In this document: positions 16,002 to 26,750 of the stretch, one piece after another | Position numbering within the stretch: the stretch's first letter is position 1 | Layout of the letters: each line of letters begins with the position of its first letter | DNA from: Zoogloea sp. | GTDB lineage: Bacteria > Pseudomonadota > Gammaproteobacteria > Burkholderiales > Rhodocyclaceae | DNA: 61,518 nucleotides | Direction: 5' to 3' | Assembly (NCBI GenBank): GCA_016789125.1 | Contig: JAEUNU010000100.1 | Span: forward strand, 1-61,518 | Translations under genes and position numbers: made by a program | Notes under the pieces: model-generated | The model's database searches: none | What the model saw: the letters and a program-made list of their open reading frames with translations, nothing else | Told to the model about the DNA's origin: nothing

Positions 16002-18872
16002 ATGGGACAGACAACCGTTACACAATTTGCCGGCGAACTCAAGATGCCGGCCTCCGTATTGCTCGAGCAGTTGCAGAAGGCTGGCGTAGACAAGACCCGG
16101 GAAACCGACGTGCTGTCGGAGCAGGACAAGACCCGGCTGCTCGATTTCCTGCGTCGTGCCCACGGTGATACGGCTGCAAAGTCGAAGATCACCCTGACGC
16201 GCAAGGAAACGAGCGAGATCCGTGCAACCGACTCCACCGGACGTGCGCGTACCGTGCAGGTCGAGGTGCGCAAGAAGCGTGTCTTCGTTAAGCGCGACGA
16301 GGCGCTGGTGCCGGAGCCCGCCGTCGCGGCAGCGCCTGCAGCGGCCGAGCCTGTCGTGGCGCCCGTGCCCGAAGCTGTCGTCGAGGCCGTCGTGCCCGAG
16401 GTGCTTGCCGAAGCGCCCGTCGTCGAGGCGCCTGCCGTCGAATCCGCACCGGCTCCCGAGCCCGCCCCGCAGCCCGTGCCCGAAGTCGTGCCGGTCGTGG
16501 CGGTCGAGCCGGAGCCCGCTCCGGTCGTCGAGGCCAAGCCCGAGCCCGAGGTGGTCAAGCCCGAACCGGTGAAGGTCGAGCCGGCCAAGCCGGAAGCGGC
16601 CAAGCCTGCGGCGCCGAAGGCCGATGCACAGAAATCCGAACAGCGCCCCGCGCCGGTCCGGCGTGTCGTGACCGGAGGCTCGATCCTGAGCGCCGAGGAA
16701 AAGGCTGCCCGCGAGCGCGAGGCCCAGCGTCACGCCGAGCTGCAGGCACGTCAGGCCGCAGACCTCAAGGAAAAGCAGGAGCGCGAAGCCCGTGCCCGCG
16801 CCGCCATGCTGCAGCGCGCCGAAGACGAGAAGATGCGCGCGGCGGCGGCCGAGAAGGCTAAGGCCGAGGGCGAGGCTGCACCCAAGACCGGTACCCTCCA
16901 CAAGCCTGCGAAGCCTGAAGACAAGGGTGCCCGCAAGGACGCCAAGAAAGTGGTCGGCAAGGAAGTTGCGGCCGACACCAAGCGTCGTGGCAGTGGCATC
17001 AAGACCCGTGGCGACACCACTGGCGGTGCCGGTGGCTGGCGTGGCGGTGGCCGTAGCGGCGGTCGTGGTGGCCGTCACCAGGACAGCCCGGCCTTCGTTG
17101 CGCCGATCGAGCCCATCGTTCGTGAAGTGCACGTGCCCGAGACCATCTCGGTGGCCGACCTGGCCCACAAGATGGCCGTCAAGGCTACCGAGGTCATCAA
17201 GGCCCTGATGAAGATGGGCACCATGGTCACCATCAACCAGGTGCTGGACCAGGATACGGCGATGATCATCGTCGAGGAAATGGGCCACAAGGCGCTCGCC
17301 GCCAAGCTGGACGACCCGGATGCCTTCCTTGAGGAGAACGTCGAGCACAAGGACGTCGCGCTGGAGCCCCGCGCTCCGGTCGTCACCGTCATGGGCCACG
17401 TCGACCACGGCAAGACCTCGCTGCTCGACTACATCCGCCGTGCCAAGGTGGCTGCGGGCGAAGCCGGCGGCATCACCCAGCACATCGGCGCCTACCACGT
17501 GGAAACCGAGCGTGGCATGGTGACCTTCCTCGACACCCCGGGTCACGAAGCGTTTACCGCGATGCGTGCCCGTGGCGCCAAGGCGACCGACCTGGTCGTG
17601 CTGGTGGTGGCGGCCGACGACGGCGTGATGCCGCAGACCAAGGAAGCCATCCACCACGCCAAGGCGGCCGAGGTGCCCCTGATCGTGGCGGTCAACAAGA
17701 TCGACAAGCCGGGTGCGAACCCCGAGCGTGTCCGCCAGGAACTGATCGCCGAAGGCGTGGTTCCGGAAGCCTACGGTGGCGACACGATGTTCGTCGAAGT
17801 CTCGGCCAAGACCGGCCAGGGCATCGACGACCTGCTCGAAGGCATCCTGCTGCAGGCCGAAGTTCTCGAGCTCAAGGCGCCCAAGGAATCCATGGCCAAG
17901 GGCCTGATCATCGAAGCCCGCCTCGACAAGGGCCGTGGCCCGGTGGCGACGCTGCTGGTCCAGTCCGGCACGCTGCGTCGTGGTGACGTGCTGCTGGCCG
18001 GCGCGACCTTCGGTCGTGTCCGCGCCATGCTCGACGAGAACGGCAGGCCCATCGAGGAGGCCGGCCCGTCCATCCCGGTCGAGATCCTCGGCCTGGCCGA
18101 CGTGCCGGGTGCCGGCGACGAGGTGGTGGCCCTGGCCGACGAGCGCAAGGCCCGTGAGATCGCCCTGTTCCGTCAGGGCAAGTTCCGCGACGTCAAGCTC
18201 GCCAAGCAGCAGGCTGCCAAGCTTGAGAGCATGTTCGAGCAGATGGGCGAGGGCGAGGTGAAGACCCTGCCATTGATCATCAAGGCCGACGTGCAGGGTT
18301 CGCAGGAGGCGCTGGCCCATTCGCTGGTCAAGCTGTCCACCGACGAAGTCCGTGTGCAGGTCATTCACGGCGGTGTCGGGGCGATCAGCGAGTCCGACGT
18401 CAACCTCGCCCAGGCTTCCAACGCGGTCATCATCGGCTTCAACATCCGCGCCGATGCCAACGCCCGCAAGCTGGCCGAGACCTTCGGCGTCGATCTGCGC
18501 TACTACAACATCATCTACGACGCCGTCGATGAGGTGAAGAGCGCGCTGTCCGGCATGCTGGCGCCCGAGAAGCGCGAGCAGGTGCTTGGCCTGGTCGAGG
18601 TCCGTCAGGTCTTCACCATCTCCAAGGTCGGCACCATTGCAGGCTGTTACGTGCTCGAAGGCATCGTCAAGCGCAATGCGCTGGTCCGTGTGCTGCGCAA
18701 CCACGTGGTGGTCCACAGCGGCGAGCTCGAGTCGCTCAAGCGCTTCAAGGATGACGTCAAGGAAGTCAAGTTCGGCTACGAGTGCGGTCTGCAAGTCCGT
18801 AATTTCAACGATCTCCAGGAAGGCGACCAGCTCGAAGTGTTCGAAATCCAGGAAATCGCGCGGACCCTGTAA
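16002..18872 (+). CDS. infB: Translation initiation factor IF-2
   Basis: 956 residues. An N-terminal IF2_N domain (about 1-50) is followed by a long alanine/proline/glutamate-rich linker (about 100-210), a charged helical region and a second IF2_N (about 370-420). The GTPase domain starts at GHVDHGKT (465-472), with DTPGHEAF and NKID. Domains II, III and IV complete the C-terminus. It brings initiator tRNA to the 30S subunit. The linker's proline-glutamate repeats give long antisense frames that are not genes. Confidence 0.97.
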   Translation: MGQTTVTQFAGELKMPASVLLEQLQKAGVDKTRETDVLSEQDKTRLLDFLRRAHGDTAAKSKITLTRKETSEIRATDSTGRARTVQVEVRKKRVFVKRDEALVPEPAVAAAPAAAEPVVAPVPEAVVEAVVPEVLAEAPVVEAPAVESAPAPEPAPQPVPEVVPVVAVEPEPAPVVEAKPEPEVVKPEPVKVEPAKPEAAKPAAPKADAQKSEQRPAPVRRVVTGGSILSAEEKAAREREAQRHAELQARQAADLKEKQEREARARAAMLQRAEDEKMRAAAAEKAKAEGEAAPKTGTLHKPAKPEDKGARKDAKKVVGKEVAADTKRRGSGIKTRGDTTGGAGGWRGGGRSGGRGGRHQDSPAFVAPIEPIVREVHVPETISVADLAHKMAVKATEVIKALMKMGTMVTINQVLDQDTAMIIVEEMGHKALAAKLDDPDAFLEENVEHKDVALEPRAPVVTVMGHVDHGKTSLLDYIRRAKVAAGEAGGITQHIGAYHVETERGMVTFLDTPGHEAFTAMRARGAKATDLVVLVVAADDGVMPQTKEAIHHAKAAEVPLIVAVNKIDKPGANPERVRQELIAEGVVPEAYGGDTMFVEVSAKTGQGIDDLLEGILLQAEVLELKAPKESMAKGLIIEARLDKGRGPVATLLVQSGTLRRGDVLLAGATFGRVRAMLDENGRPIEEAGPSIPVEILGLADVPGAGDEVVALADERKAREIALFRQGKFRDVKLAKQQAAKLESMFEQMGEGEVKTLPLIIKADVQGSQEALAHSLVKLSTDEVRVQVIHGGVGAISESDVNLAQASNAVIIGFNIRADANARKLAETFGVDLRYYNIIYDAVDEVKSALSGMLAPEKREQVLGLVEVRQVFTISKVGTIAGCYVLEGIVKRNALVRVLRNHVVVHSGELESLKRFKDDVKEVKFGYECGLQVRNFNDLQEGDQLEVFEIQEIARTL

Positions 18873-18875
18873 GCC

Positions 18876-19286
18876 ATGCCCAAGGAGTTTTCCCGTGGCC
18901 AGCGCGTGGCGGAGCAGATCCGTCGCGAACTGGCCGAGCTGATCCGCCTCGAGCTCAAGGATCCCCGCGTCGGTTTCATTACCCTGACCGACGTGGAGAT
19001 CACGCCCGACTACGCCCACGCCAAGGTGTATTTCACCTCAATGACGGGCCAGGACGGCCTCGACGAGATCCAGCGCGGCCTGCGCCGTGCCAGCAGCTTC
19101 CTGCGCCGCGAGCTCGGCAAGCGGATTCGCATCCACACCCTGCCCGAGCTGCACTTCCACTACGACCCGTCGGTGGAAAACGGCAACCGCATCTCGGCCC
19201 TCATCGACAAGGCGATCGAAGCCGATCGCCACAATTCGGAAGAGGGCGGTGAAGGCGGCAAGCCGGATGCCGATCCGGCCAGCTGA
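18876..19286 (+). CDS. rbfA: Ribosome-binding factor A
   Basis: 136 residues, starting 3 bases after the infB stop. The type-II KH fold appears as [14 protein letters not shown], then [18 protein letters not shown] and HAKVYF, ending with [19 protein letters not shown]. It binds the 16S helix 1 region and supports 30S maturation, especially in cold. The conserved infB-rbfA-truB order holds here. Confidence 0.96.
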   Translation: MPKEFSRGQRVAEQIRRELAELIRLELKDPRVGFITLTDVEITPDYAHAKVYFTSMTGQDGLDEIQRGLRRASSFLRRELGKRIRIHTLPELHFHYDPSVENGNRISALIDKAIEADRHNSEEGGEGGKPDADPAS

Positions 19287-19316
19287 ACTTCCCTCGCTCC
19301 TTCAGGAATCCTCAGT

Positions 19317-20234
19317 TTGTCCCGTACCCCCCAGCGCCGCACGCCGCGTCGCGTCGTTGATGGCGTGCTGTTTCTCGACAAGCCGGTCGGCATCAGCTCG
19401 AACAACGCGCTGCAGAAGGCCCGCTGGTTGCTGAGCGCCGCAAAGGGCGGGCACACCGGTACCCTCGACCCGATGGCGAGCGGCCTGTTGCCGCTGACCT
19501 TCGGGGAGGCGACGAAGTTTTCGCAAACCTTGCTCGATGCCGACAAGGCCTACGACGCCACGGTGCTGCTCGGTGTCACCACCACAACCGCCGATGCGGA
19601 AGGTGAGGTGCTCGCCCGCTGCCCGGTGGAGGTGAGCGATGCTGCCATCGAGGCGGCCATTGCCAGCCTGCGGGGCGAGATCGAGCAGGTGCCGCCCATG
19701 TATTCGGCCCTCAAGCATCACGGCAAGGCGCTCTACGAATACGCACGGGAAGGCATCGAGATCCCGCGCGAGCCGCGCAGGGTCACGATCTACCGTTTCG
19801 AGTTGCTCGAGCGCGATGGCGACAGCCTGAAGGTCCGCGTCGAATGCAGCAAGGGCACGTATGTGCGCACGCTGGCCTCCGATCTCGGCGCGCTGCTGGG
19901 CTGCGGAGCCCATCTCACGGCGCTGCGGCGCACGAAGATCGGCCCGTTCGAGCTTGATGTATCGCTGCCGCTGGCCGATTTCGAAGCCGTGCCGGCAGAA
20001 GACCGCGAGGGCCGGCTGGCGCCCGTGGATGCACTGCTGGTGCACCTTCCCGTGCTGTCGCTCGATGCGGCCCAGGCCCGCAGCCTGACCCACGGGCAGC
20101 CGGTGCAGGGCTGCAGTGGCGAGCCCGGATGCATGGTCCGGGCGTATGAAGGGGAACATTTCCTCGGGGTCGCGACCTACGGCGGGGAGGGGGAACTCAT
20201 CCCTACACGCCTGGTTGCGACGGGAAATCGATGA
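19317..20234 (+). CDS. truB: tRNA pseudouridine-55 synthase
   Basis: 305 residues from a TTG start with AGGA about 8 bases upstream. The catalytic aspartate D51 sits in GHTGTLDPMASGLLPL. The protein also shows the family's DKAYDA, MYSALKHHGK and SKGTYVRTLASDLG stretches and a C-terminal PUA-like domain (about 240-305). It modifies U55 in the T loop of all tRNAs. Last gene of the nusA-infB operon proper. Confidence 0.95.
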   Translation: MSRTPQRRTPRRVVDGVLFLDKPVGISSNNALQKARWLLSAAKGGHTGTLDPMASGLLPLTFGEATKFSQTLLDADKAYDATVLLGVTTTTADAEGEVLARCPVEVSDAAIEAAIASLRGEIEQVPPMYSALKHHGKALYEYAREGIEIPREPRRVTIYRFELLERDGDSLKVRVECSKGTYVRTLASDLGALLGCGAHLTALRRTKIGPFELDVSLPLADFEAVPAEDREGRLAPVDALLVHLPVLSLDAAQARSLTHGQPVQGCSGEPGCMVRAYEGEHFLGVATYGGEGELIPTRLVATGNR

Positions 20235-20240
20235 AATGTC

Positions 20241-20270
20241 TTGAGCAACCCGCCTTGCGTTCGATATAAT
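20241..20270 (+). promoter_or_regulatory. Promoter of rpsO
   Basis: TTGAGC (20241-20246), 18 bases, then a perfect TATAAT (20265-20270). Transcription would start near 20277, about 33 bases before rpsO. Confidence 0.7.
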
Positions 20271-20309
20271 CGCGCGCTTCGCAAGGCTAAATCCTAACCG
20301 AGTTAAACA

Positions 20310-20579
20310 ATGGCAATCTCCACTGAACAAAAAGCGCAAATCGTTGGTGACTACCAGCGTGCCAAGGGCGATACCGGTTCTCCGGAAGTGCAAGTCGCTC
20401 TGCTTACCGCCCGCATCAACGATCTGACCGGCCACTTCAAGGCCAACGTCAAGGACCACCACTCCCGTCGTGGCCTCCTGATGATGGTGAGCCAGCGTCG
20501 CAAGCTGCTCGACTACCTGAAGCGCAAGAACGTCGACAGCTACCGTGAGCTGATCGCTCGCCTCGGTCTGCGTAAGTAA
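20310..20579 (+). CDS. rpsO: 30S ribosomal protein S15
   Basis: 89 residues, exactly the common length. The [16 protein letters not shown] and [21 protein letters not shown] stretches are diagnostic. S15 binds 16S rRNA early and starts assembly of the central domain; in Escherichia coli it also represses its own translation. It lies between truB and pnp, the conserved order. Downstream 20580-20756 contains several hairpins (for example AGCCGG...CCGGCT) that could be an RNase III-processed leader for pnp. Confidence 0.97.
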   Translation: MAISTEQKAQIVGDYQRAKGDTGSPEVQVALLTARINDLTGHFKANVKDHHSRRGLLMMVSQRRKLLDYLKRKNVDSYRELIARLGLRK

Positions 20580-20771
20580 TCGGCCAGAGCACGCTCTACC
20601 GAACGTGACAACCCTGCCGCATTTTGCGCAGGCTTGATCATGGGCACAGCCGGTGTAAGTCCGCGTGGCTTCGCCGGCTTTGTCACATCTGTGCGCCACG
20701 AAACGGCGCGTTACCTCGGCTGAGTGCACGGTTGTAGTTTGCCGTCAGCCGATTGAATGAAAGGATATCCT

Positions 20772-22868
20772 TTGCCTACCGCAATCAAGAAGAGTTTCAC
20801 CTACGGCTCCCACACCGTGATCATGGAGACTGGCGAAGTTGCCCGCCAGGCCCACGGTGCCGTGCTCATCAATATGGATGACACCGTGGTGCTGGCCACC
20901 GTGGTGGCTGCCAAGAACGCCAAGCCGGGCCAGGATTTCTTCCCGCTCACCGTCGATTACGTCGAAAAGTTCTACGCTGCCGGTCGTATTCCCGGCGGTT
21001 TCTTCAAGCGTGAAGGCCGCCCGACCGAGAAGGAAACGCTCACCTCCCGCCTGATCGACCGCCCGATCCGCCCGCTCTTCCCGGAAGGCTTCTACAACGA
21101 AGTCCAGGTGATCGCCCAGGTTGTCTCCCTGAATCCGGAAGTCGACGCCGACATCCCCGCGATGATCGCCGCCTCGGCTGCCCTGGCCATCGCCGGCATC
21201 CCGTTTGCCGGCCCGATCGGTGCCTGCCGCGTGGGCTATGCCAACGGCCAGTACATCCTCAACCCGACCGCCACCCAGCTGCAGACCAGCCAGATGAACC
21301 TGGTCGTCGCCGGCACCGAGAGTGCCGTGCTGATGGTCGAGTCCGAAGCCCTCGAGCTGCCGGAAGACGTGATGCTGGGCGGCGTGGTCTTCGGCCACAC
21401 CCAGATGCAAGCCGCGATCACCGCCATCAACGAGCTGGTCGATGAAGCCGGCAAGCCCGAGTGGGACTGGCAGCCGCCGGCCAAGGACGAAGCCCTGATC
21501 GCCCGCGTCACCGAGATCGCCGGTGCCAAGATCGAGGAAGCCTTCCGCATCACCGCCAAGCAGGCGCGTTCGCAACAGCTGTCGGCCATCTCCGACGAGG
21601 TGCACGCCACGCTGACCGCCGAAGGCCGCGAGTTCGACAAGAACACCGTCAACAACATCGTCTTCGACCTCGAATCGAAGGTGGTCCGTGGCCGCATCCT
21701 GAGCGGCGAGCCGCGCATCGACGGCCGTGACACCCGCACCGTCCGCCCGATCGACATCCGTGTCGGCGTGCTGCCGCGCACCCACGGCTCCGCGCTGTTC
21801 ACCCGTGGCGAGACCCAGGCCCTGGTGGTGACCACCCTCGGCACCGGCCGCGACGAGCAGATCATCGACGCGGTCGCCGGCGAGTACCGCGAGCGCTTCA
21901 TGCTGCACTACAACTTCCCGCCTTTCTCCACCGGTGAATGCGGCCGCTTCGGCTCGCCCAAGCGCCGCGAAATCGGCCACGGCCGCCTCGCCAAGCGTGC
22001 GCTGGCCGGCGTGCTGCCGAGCAAGGAAGACTTCAGCTACACCGTCCGCGTGGTCTCCGAGATCACCGAGTCCAACGGCTCCAGCTCGATGGCTTCCGTG
22101 TGTGGTGGTTCCCTCGCCATGATGGACGCCGGCGTGCCGCTGTCCGCTCCGGTGGCCGGCATCGCCATGGGCCTGATCAAGGACGGTGGCCGTTTTGCGG
22201 TCCTCACCGACATCCTGGGCGACGAAGATCACCTCGGCGACATGGACTTCAAGGTGGCCGGCACCGAAAAGGGTGTCACCGCGCTGCAGATGGACATCAA
22301 GATCCTCGGCATCACCAAGGAGATCATGCAGGTTGCCCTGGCCCAGGCCAAGGAAGGCCGCATGCACATCCTCGGTCTGATGAAGACCTCCCTGGAAGGT
22401 GCCCGTGAGGAGGTGTCCACCTTCGCACCGCGCATGATCACCCTCAAGATCAACCCCGAGAAGATCCGCGACGTGATCGGCAAGGGTGGCGCCGTGATCC
22501 GCGGCCTGCAGGAAGAAACCGGCACGGTCATCGAAATCACCGACGACGGCAACGTGACGATCTCCTCCGTGAGTGCCGAAGGCGCTCAGGTCGCCAAGAA
22601 GCGCATCGAGGAAATCACCGCCGAGGTCGAAGTGGGCAAGGTCTACGAAGGCCCGGTCGTGCGCATCCTCGACTTCGGTGCGATCATCAACATCATGCCG
22701 GGTCGTGACGGCCTGCTGCACGTCTCCCAGATCGCCAACGAGCGTGTCAATGCCGTGTCCGACTACCTCAAGGAAGGTCAGGTCGTCCGCGTCAAGGTGC
22801 TCGAGACCGACGAGAAGGGCCGTGTGCGTCTGTCCATGAAGGCGCTGTTGAACGAAAAGGCCGAGTAA
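20772..22868 (+). CDS. pnp: Polyribonucleotide nucleotidyltransferase (PNPase)
   Basis: About 698 residues. The start is put at TTG 20772 ([12 protein letters not shown]) because AAGGA lies just upstream and this matches the family's usual start; an upstream in-frame ATG at 20757 overlaps that ribosome-binding site. Two RNase PH domains (about 1-225 and 315-545) are followed by KH (about 553-610) and S1 (about 622-692). The enzyme degrades RNA from the 3' end using phosphate, as part of the degradosome. A strong terminator follows. Confidence 0.95.
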   Translation: MPTAIKKSFTYGSHTVIMETGEVARQAHGAVLINMDDTVVLATVVAAKNAKPGQDFFPLTVDYVEKFYAAGRIPGGFFKREGRPTEKETLTSRLIDRPIRPLFPEGFYNEVQVIAQVVSLNPEVDADIPAMIAASAALAIAGIPFAGPIGACRVGYANGQYILNPTATQLQTSQMNLVVAGTESAVLMVESEALELPEDVMLGGVVFGHTQMQAAITAINELVDEAGKPEWDWQPPAKDEALIARVTEIAGAKIEEAFRITAKQARSQQLSAISDEVHATLTAEGREFDKNTVNNIVFDLESKVVRGRILSGEPRIDGRDTRTVRPIDIRVGVLPRTHGSALFTRGETQALVVTTLGTGRDEQIIDAVAGEYRERFMLHYNFPPFSTGECGRFGSPKRREIGHGRLAKRALAGVLPSKEDFSYTVRVVSEITESNGSSSMASVCGGSLAMMDAGVPLSAPVAGIAMGLIKDGGRFAVLTDILGDEDHLGDMDFKVAGTEKGVTALQMDIKILGITKEIMQVALAQAKEGRMHILGLMKTSLEGAREEVSTFAPRMITLKINPEKIRDVIGKGGAVIRGLQEETGTVIEITDDGNVTISSVSAEGAQVAKKRIEEITAEVEVGKVYEGPVVRILDFGAIINIMPGRDGLLHVSQIANERVNAVSDYLKEGQVVRVKVLETDEKGRVRLSMKALLNEKAE

Positions 22869-22890
22869 TCCTCTCTGGCCGTATCGAAAG

Positions 22891-22916
22891 CGGGCGCTGC
22901 GGCGCCCGTTTTTTTT
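22891..22916 (+). terminator. Terminator after pnp
   Basis: CGGGCG-CTGCGG-CGCCCG followed by eight T, 22 bases past the pnp stop. Confidence 0.9.
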
Positions 22917-23007
22917 AATGCCGATTTTCGGGAACCCTGCCGGGCGATCCACCTCAGACGGGTGAGAGTCGTTGCGGCTTGGAAATCAAACAGACAGGGA
23001 GGCCCTG

Positions 23008-23559
23008 ATGCCTTTGCGCCATGCAGGTTCGACCACGCCTTCAGCATGGGTGATGCGCTTTGCGCCGCTGATCGCTGCGGGTGGCGAGGTGCTCGATTTT
23101 GCCTGCGGGAGCGGGCGGCATGCCCGCTGGCTGGTCAGCCGGGGGTTTCGGGTGGAGGCGGCCGACCGGGATGCGGTGGCCCTGGAGCTGCTCACCGGCG
23201 TGCCCCACCTCAAGGTTCGCGAGGTGGACCTCGAAAACGGGCCGTGGCCCTACGCCCGCCAGCACTTCGATGGAATCGTCGTCACCAACTACCTGTTTCG
23301 CCCACGCCTGCCCCTGCTGCTCACGGCGCTGAACCCGGGAGGGGTACTGATCTACGAGACCTTCATGGTCGGCAACGAGCGTTTCGGCAAGCCGAGCAAT
23401 CCGGATTTCCTGCTGCGCTCGCATGAGCTTCTGGAAGCGGTGGCCGATGCCTGCACGGTGCTGGCCTACGAGCAGGGGGAGGTCGCTGAACCGAAGCCGG
23501 CGGTGATCCAGCGCATCTGCGCCGTTAAAGGGCACAACCCGGCGCTGCGCCTGCCCTGA
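23008..23559 (+). CDS. Class I SAM-dependent methyltransferase (TehB-like)
   Basis: 183 residues. The ATG at 23008 is preferred because GGGAGG lies about 7 bases upstream; an earlier TTG is in frame. The SAM-binding motif I is VLDFACGSGRHARWL, followed by an acidic VEAADRD end of strand 2 and a VVTNYLFRP motif IV region. Length and pattern match small TehB-like methyltransferases; the substrate is not predictable. It stands alone between pnp and the convergent tesA. Confidence 0.85.
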   Translation: MPLRHAGSTTPSAWVMRFAPLIAAGGEVLDFACGSGRHARWLVSRGFRVEAADRDAVALELLTGVPHLKVREVDLENGPWPYARQHFDGIVVTNYLFRPRLPLLLTALNPGGVLIYETFMVGNERFGKPSNPDFLLRSHELLEAVADACTVLAYEQGEVAEPKPAVIQRICAVKGHNPALRLP

Positions 23560-23564
23560 GCGCT

Positions 23565-24176
23565 TCAGCGGAGGAGGGGCTTGAGTTCGCGCCAGATGGT
23601 GTCGAGGATCAGCGGCTGGGCCTCGGCCACCGGGTGGATGCCGTCGGCCTGGAAGTAATGCCGCTGGTCGGCGAAGCCTTCCATCATGAAGGGTACGAGG
23701 CGCACGCGCCTGGTTTTGGCTAGATCCCGAAAGGTGGCTTCGAAGCTGGCGGTGTAGTCGGGGCCGTAGTTGGGCGGCATCCGCATGCCCACCAGCAATA
23801 CCTGTGCGCCGGCCTTGCGACTGGCGTCGACCATGGCCTGCAGGTTGGCCGCCATTGCCTTGACTGGCAGCCCGCGCAGGCCGTCGTTGGCGCCGAGCTC
23901 GATGACGATGACCGAGGGCTTGTGGGCTTCGAGGGCCGCCGGCAGGCGCGCCAGGCCGCCGGCGGTGGTTTCGCCGCTGATGCTGGCGTTCACCACCTTG
24001 TGGGGCAGTCGGGCGGCGCTGATCCGTTCGCCGAGGAGGCTTGGCCAGCTTTGCTGCGGGCGCAGCCCGTAGCCGGCCGAGAGGCTGTCGCCCCACACCA
24101 GCACCGTGCCAGCCCAGGCGTTGCTGCTGACGAGCAGCAGGACGGCGAGGGTGGCGCGGAGGACAGGGTGTAACAT
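23565..24176 (-). CDS. tesA: Periplasmic GDSL esterase/thioesterase I (TesA-like)
   Basis: 203 residues with a signal peptide (about 1-22, hydrophobic, ending SNAWA). The nucleophile S31 lies in WGDSLSAGYGL, then the oxyanion block GANDGLRG and the DGIHP block carrying the catalytic Asp and His near residue 185. The enzyme hydrolyses acyl-CoA thioesters and esters in the periplasm. Its start is 9 bases past the suhB stop, so the two are likely cotranscribed. Confidence 0.88.
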   Translation of the reverse strand: MLHPVLRATLAVLLLVSSNAWAGTVLVWGDSLSAGYGLRPQQSWPSLLGERISAARLPHKVVNASISGETTAGGLARLPAALEAHKPSVIVIELGANDGLRGLPVKAMAANLQAMVDASRKAGAQVLLVGMRMPPNYGPDYTASFEATFRDLAKTRRVRLVPFMMEGFADQRHYFQADGIHPVAEAQPLILDTIWRELKPLLR

Positions 24177-24184
24177 CGCCGGGA

Positions 24185-24991
24185 TCAGGCCGGCAGCTTG
24201 TCGCCGCAGTGGCCCTGGACGATCTGCATCAGCGGCGGGAAGACCTTCGGCGTGCCGGCGACGATGTTGCCGGTGGTGAGATAGTCGGACTCGCCGGAGA
24301 GGTCGCTCACCAGGCCGCCCGCCTCACTGATCAGGAGGCTGCCGGCAGCCATGTCCCAGGGTGACAGGCCGAACTCCCAGAAGCCGTCGAGGCGGCCGGC
24401 TGCCACGTAGGCCAGGTCGAGGGAGGCTGCACCCGGGCGGCGCAGGCCGGCGGTTTTTTGCGTGAGCTCCTTGAAGATCGCCAGGTAGGTGTCGACGTTG
24501 CTGAACTGGCGATAGGGGAAGCCAGTGCCGATCAGCGCGTCGGACAGGCGCAGGCGCTTGGAGACGCGGATGCGGCGGTCGTTGAGGAAGGCGCCGGCGC
24601 CCTTGGAGGCGGTGAACAGCTCGTTGCGGTTCGGATCGAAGACGACGGCCTGCTCGACCACGCCCTTGCGCGCCAGGGCGATGGAGATCGCGTACTGGGG
24701 AAAGCCGTGGATGAAGTTGGTGGTGCCGTCGAGCGGGTCGATGATCCACTGGTACTCGGTGTCGGCCTCCGGGCCGGTCTCGCCGGACTCTTCTGCTAAA
24801 ATGCTGTGGCTCGGGTAGGCCTCGCGCAGCACCTGGATGATGGCCTCTTCGGCCGCCCGATCGACTTCCGTCACGAAATCATTGGGTTGCTTTGCTTCAA
24901 CGCGGAGCAGGTCCACGTCGAGGGCGGCCCGGTTGATGACGGTGGCGGCACGGCGTGCGGCCTTGATAGCGATGTTCAGAGTGGGGTGCAT
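24185..24991 (-). CDS. suhB: Inositol-1-monophosphatase (SuhB)
   Basis: 268 residues from ATG 24991 ([12 protein letters not shown]); a longer frame to 25042 lacks a better start. The metal site is formed by [15 protein letters not shown] and SPWDMAAG, in the right order and spacing. The enzyme removes phosphate from inositol-1-phosphate; SuhB in proteobacteria also joins the rRNA antitermination complex with NusA. It is divergent from trmJ with a 77-bp gap. Confidence 0.94.
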   Translation of the reverse strand: MHPTLNIAIKAARRAATVINRAALDVDLLRVEAKQPNDFVTEVDRAAEEAIIQVLREAYPSHSILAEESGETGPEADTEYQWIIDPLDGTTNFIHGFPQYAISIALARKGVVEQAVVFDPNRNELFTASKGAGAFLNDRRIRVSKRLRLSDALIGTGFPYRQFSNVDTYLAIFKELTQKTAGLRRPGAASLDLAYVAAGRLDGFWEFGLSPWDMAAGSLLISEAGGLVSDLSGESDYLTTGNIVAGTPKVFPPLMQIVQGHCGDKLPA

Positions 24992-25068
24992 GGTGTCTGG
25001 CGGTTTGCCGGCCCGGGCACGAAAGGCCCGACGGTCAACCACTGATCTGGAAAACCATACATTTTAAT

Positions 25069-25791
25069 ATGAACCTCGATGGCGCGCTTGGGCGCGTGCG
25101 TGTCGTCCTCTCCCGAACCAGTCATCCCGGCAATATCGGTGCGGCGGCCAGGGCCATGAAGACCATGGGCCTGTCGCAACTGGTGCTGGTCGATCCCCAT
25201 TCCTTTCCCGATCCGGTGGCGACCGCCCGCGCGGCGGGGGCCGACGACATCCTGGTCAATGCGCGGGTTGTCGGGAGCCTTGCCGAGGCGCTCGAAGGCA
25301 CGGTGTTCGCCGCGGCGATGACGGCCCGCAAGCGCGAGATGGCGGTGCCCATGATGTGGGCGCGGCAGGCGGCGGGCGAAATCGTCGGGCGTAGCGCCTT
25401 TGGCGACGTGGCGCTGGTCTTCGGCAACGAGACGAAGGGCCTCTCCAACGACGACGTGGCTCTGTGCCACATGCCGGTGAAGATTCCGGTGAGCGAGGCG
25501 TATTCGTCCCTCAACCTCGGCGCGGCGGTGCAGGTGCTGTGCTACGAGCTGCGCATGGCGGCCCTCGATCCCGGCGTTGCGCCCGGCATCGAGTTCGAGC
25601 CGGCGACCCACGAGCAGATAGAAGGCTTCTACGCTCACCTCGACCGGGCGATCACCGCCAGCGGCTTCTTCAACCCCACCAACTCCAAGCGCCTGTGGCC
25701 GCGCCTGCGGCGCCTGTTCGGGCGGATCCGGCTCGAGAAGGACGAGGTCAACATTCTGCGCGGGATGTTGAGCGCCTTCGAAAAGAAGTAG
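25069..25791 (+). CDS. trmJ: tRNA (Cm32/Um32) methyltransferase TrmJ
   Basis: 240 residues of the SPOUT class. The N-terminal RVVLSRTSHPGNIGAAARAM motif and the trefoil-knot segments VALVFGNETKGLSNDD and VSEAYSSLNLGAAVQVLCYE are diagnostic. It methylates ribose at position 32 of tRNA. The trmJ-cysE-iscR arrangement recurs in proteobacteria. ATG 25069 follows a short AT-rich leader. Confidence 0.94.
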   Translation: MNLDGALGRVRVVLSRTSHPGNIGAAARAMKTMGLSQLVLVDPHSFPDPVATARAAGADDILVNARVVGSLAEALEGTVFAAAMTARKREMAVPMMWARQAAGEIVGRSAFGDVALVFGNETKGLSNDDVALCHMPVKIPVSEAYSSLNLGAAVQVLCYELRMAALDPGVAPGIEFEPATHEQIEGFYAHLDRAITASGFFNPTNSKRLWPRLRRLFGRIRLEKDEVNILRGMLSAFEKK

Positions 25792-25893
25792 ACTAAAATA
25801 GTCGGGAATAAAACGATAACAAATCAGCCCCGCGCACGGCGTGTCCGGCAGCGGAGCGGGAAAACAGCGATCCATTTTCGGGAGTTCTCTCTC

Positions 25894-26658
25894 ATGTTCA
25901 GTCGTCTGCGTGAAGACGTGGCCAATGTGCTTCAGCATGACCCGGCAGCACGCTCCAGGTGGGAAGTGCTCACCTGCTATCCGGGCATGCATGCCCTGTG
26001 GCTGCACCGTTTTGCCAACGCCGCCTGGCGGCGCGGGTTTCGCTGGGTGGGGCGCTTCACCAGCCACGTGGGGCGCATGCTGACGGGTGTCGAGATCCAT
26101 CCGGGCGCCACCATCGGCCGGCGGGTCTTCATTGACCACGGCATGGGTGTGGTCATCGGCGAGACGGCCGAGGTCGGCGACGACTGCACCATCTATCAGG
26201 GCGTCACCCTCGGCGGCACATCGCTTTACCGCGGCACCAAGCGTCATCCCACGCTGGGGCGTGGCGTGGTGATCGGTGCCGGCGCCAAGGTGCTGGGCGG
26301 CTTCGAGGTGGGGGACGGGGCCAAGGTGGGCTCCAATGCGGTGGTGGTCAAGCCGGTGCCTGCCGGGGCGACCGCCGTGGGCAACCCGGCCCGCATCATC
26401 GAGGCTGGCGTCGACGATGCCGCCCGGGCGCGGGAGGCGAAGGCTGAACAGATGGGTTTCACCGCCTACGGCGTGACCCGCGACCTCGACGACCCGGTTT
26501 CCAAGGCCCTGCACGGGCTCCTCGATCACGCCGTCGAGACCGACCGGCGCATCGGCATCCTCATCGCCCGGCTGGCCGAGGCCGGCATTGCGGTTGACGG
26601 GGCCGTGCGGGCGGCGGATTCCTTCGATCCCAAGGGCCTCGGGAAGATGGTGGACTGA
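25894..26658 (+). CDS. cysE: Serine O-acetyltransferase
   Basis: 254 residues. A helical N-terminal domain (about 1-75) precedes the left-handed beta-helix hexapeptide domain, with [17 protein letters not shown] and TLGGTS-type turns (about 85-180). It makes O-acetylserine for cysteine synthesis, feeding the cysteine desulfurases of the isc operon that follows. The C-terminal tail (about 190-254) is longer than in some homologues. A short GACT-aaaat-AGTC hairpin lies just after trmJ. Confidence 0.93.
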   Translation: MFSRLREDVANVLQHDPAARSRWEVLTCYPGMHALWLHRFANAAWRRGFRWVGRFTSHVGRMLTGVEIHPGATIGRRVFIDHGMGVVIGETAEVGDDCTIYQGVTLGGTSLYRGTKRHPTLGRGVVIGAGAKVLGGFEVGDGAKVGSNAVVVKPVPAGATAVGNPARIIEAGVDDAARAREAKAEQMGFTAYGVTRDLDDPVSKALHGLLDHAVETDRRIGILIARLAEAGIAVDGAVRAADSFDPKGLGKMVD

Positions 26659-26666
26659 GCTGCAAA

Positions 26667-26699
26667 ATAGTTGATCGAATTTGTCGGGTTTGGTATTCT
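26667..26699 (+). promoter_or_regulatory. iscR promoter overlapped by an IscR type-1 site
   Basis: TTGATC (26671-26676), 17 bases and TATTCT (26694-26699). The stretch from 26667 to about 26692 (ATAGTTGA... then TTGTCGGGTTT) matches the IscR type-1 binding pattern with its TCGGGT end. Repression by cluster-loaded IscR is known in other proteobacteria and fits here. Confidence 0.75.
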
Positions 26700-26750
26700 T
26701 GACTGAAACGTTCAACTATTATTGCGTACCAGCCTGCCCCCGGAGCTGCC

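Noticed and set aside
13931..16603. 890-codon minus-strand frame across rimP, nusA and infB
   Set aside because: It is antisense to three secure genes, with a low-complexity serine/threonine/glycine product from the infB linker. It is a high-GC shadow.
15954..19019. 1021-codon minus-strand frame opposite infB and rbfA
   Set aside because: Antisense shadow; the product is histidine/leucine/glycine-rich without domains.
20745..22952. 735-codon minus-strand frame opposite pnp
   Set aside because: Antisense shadow of a highly conserved gene, with no ribosome-binding site and an unstructured product.
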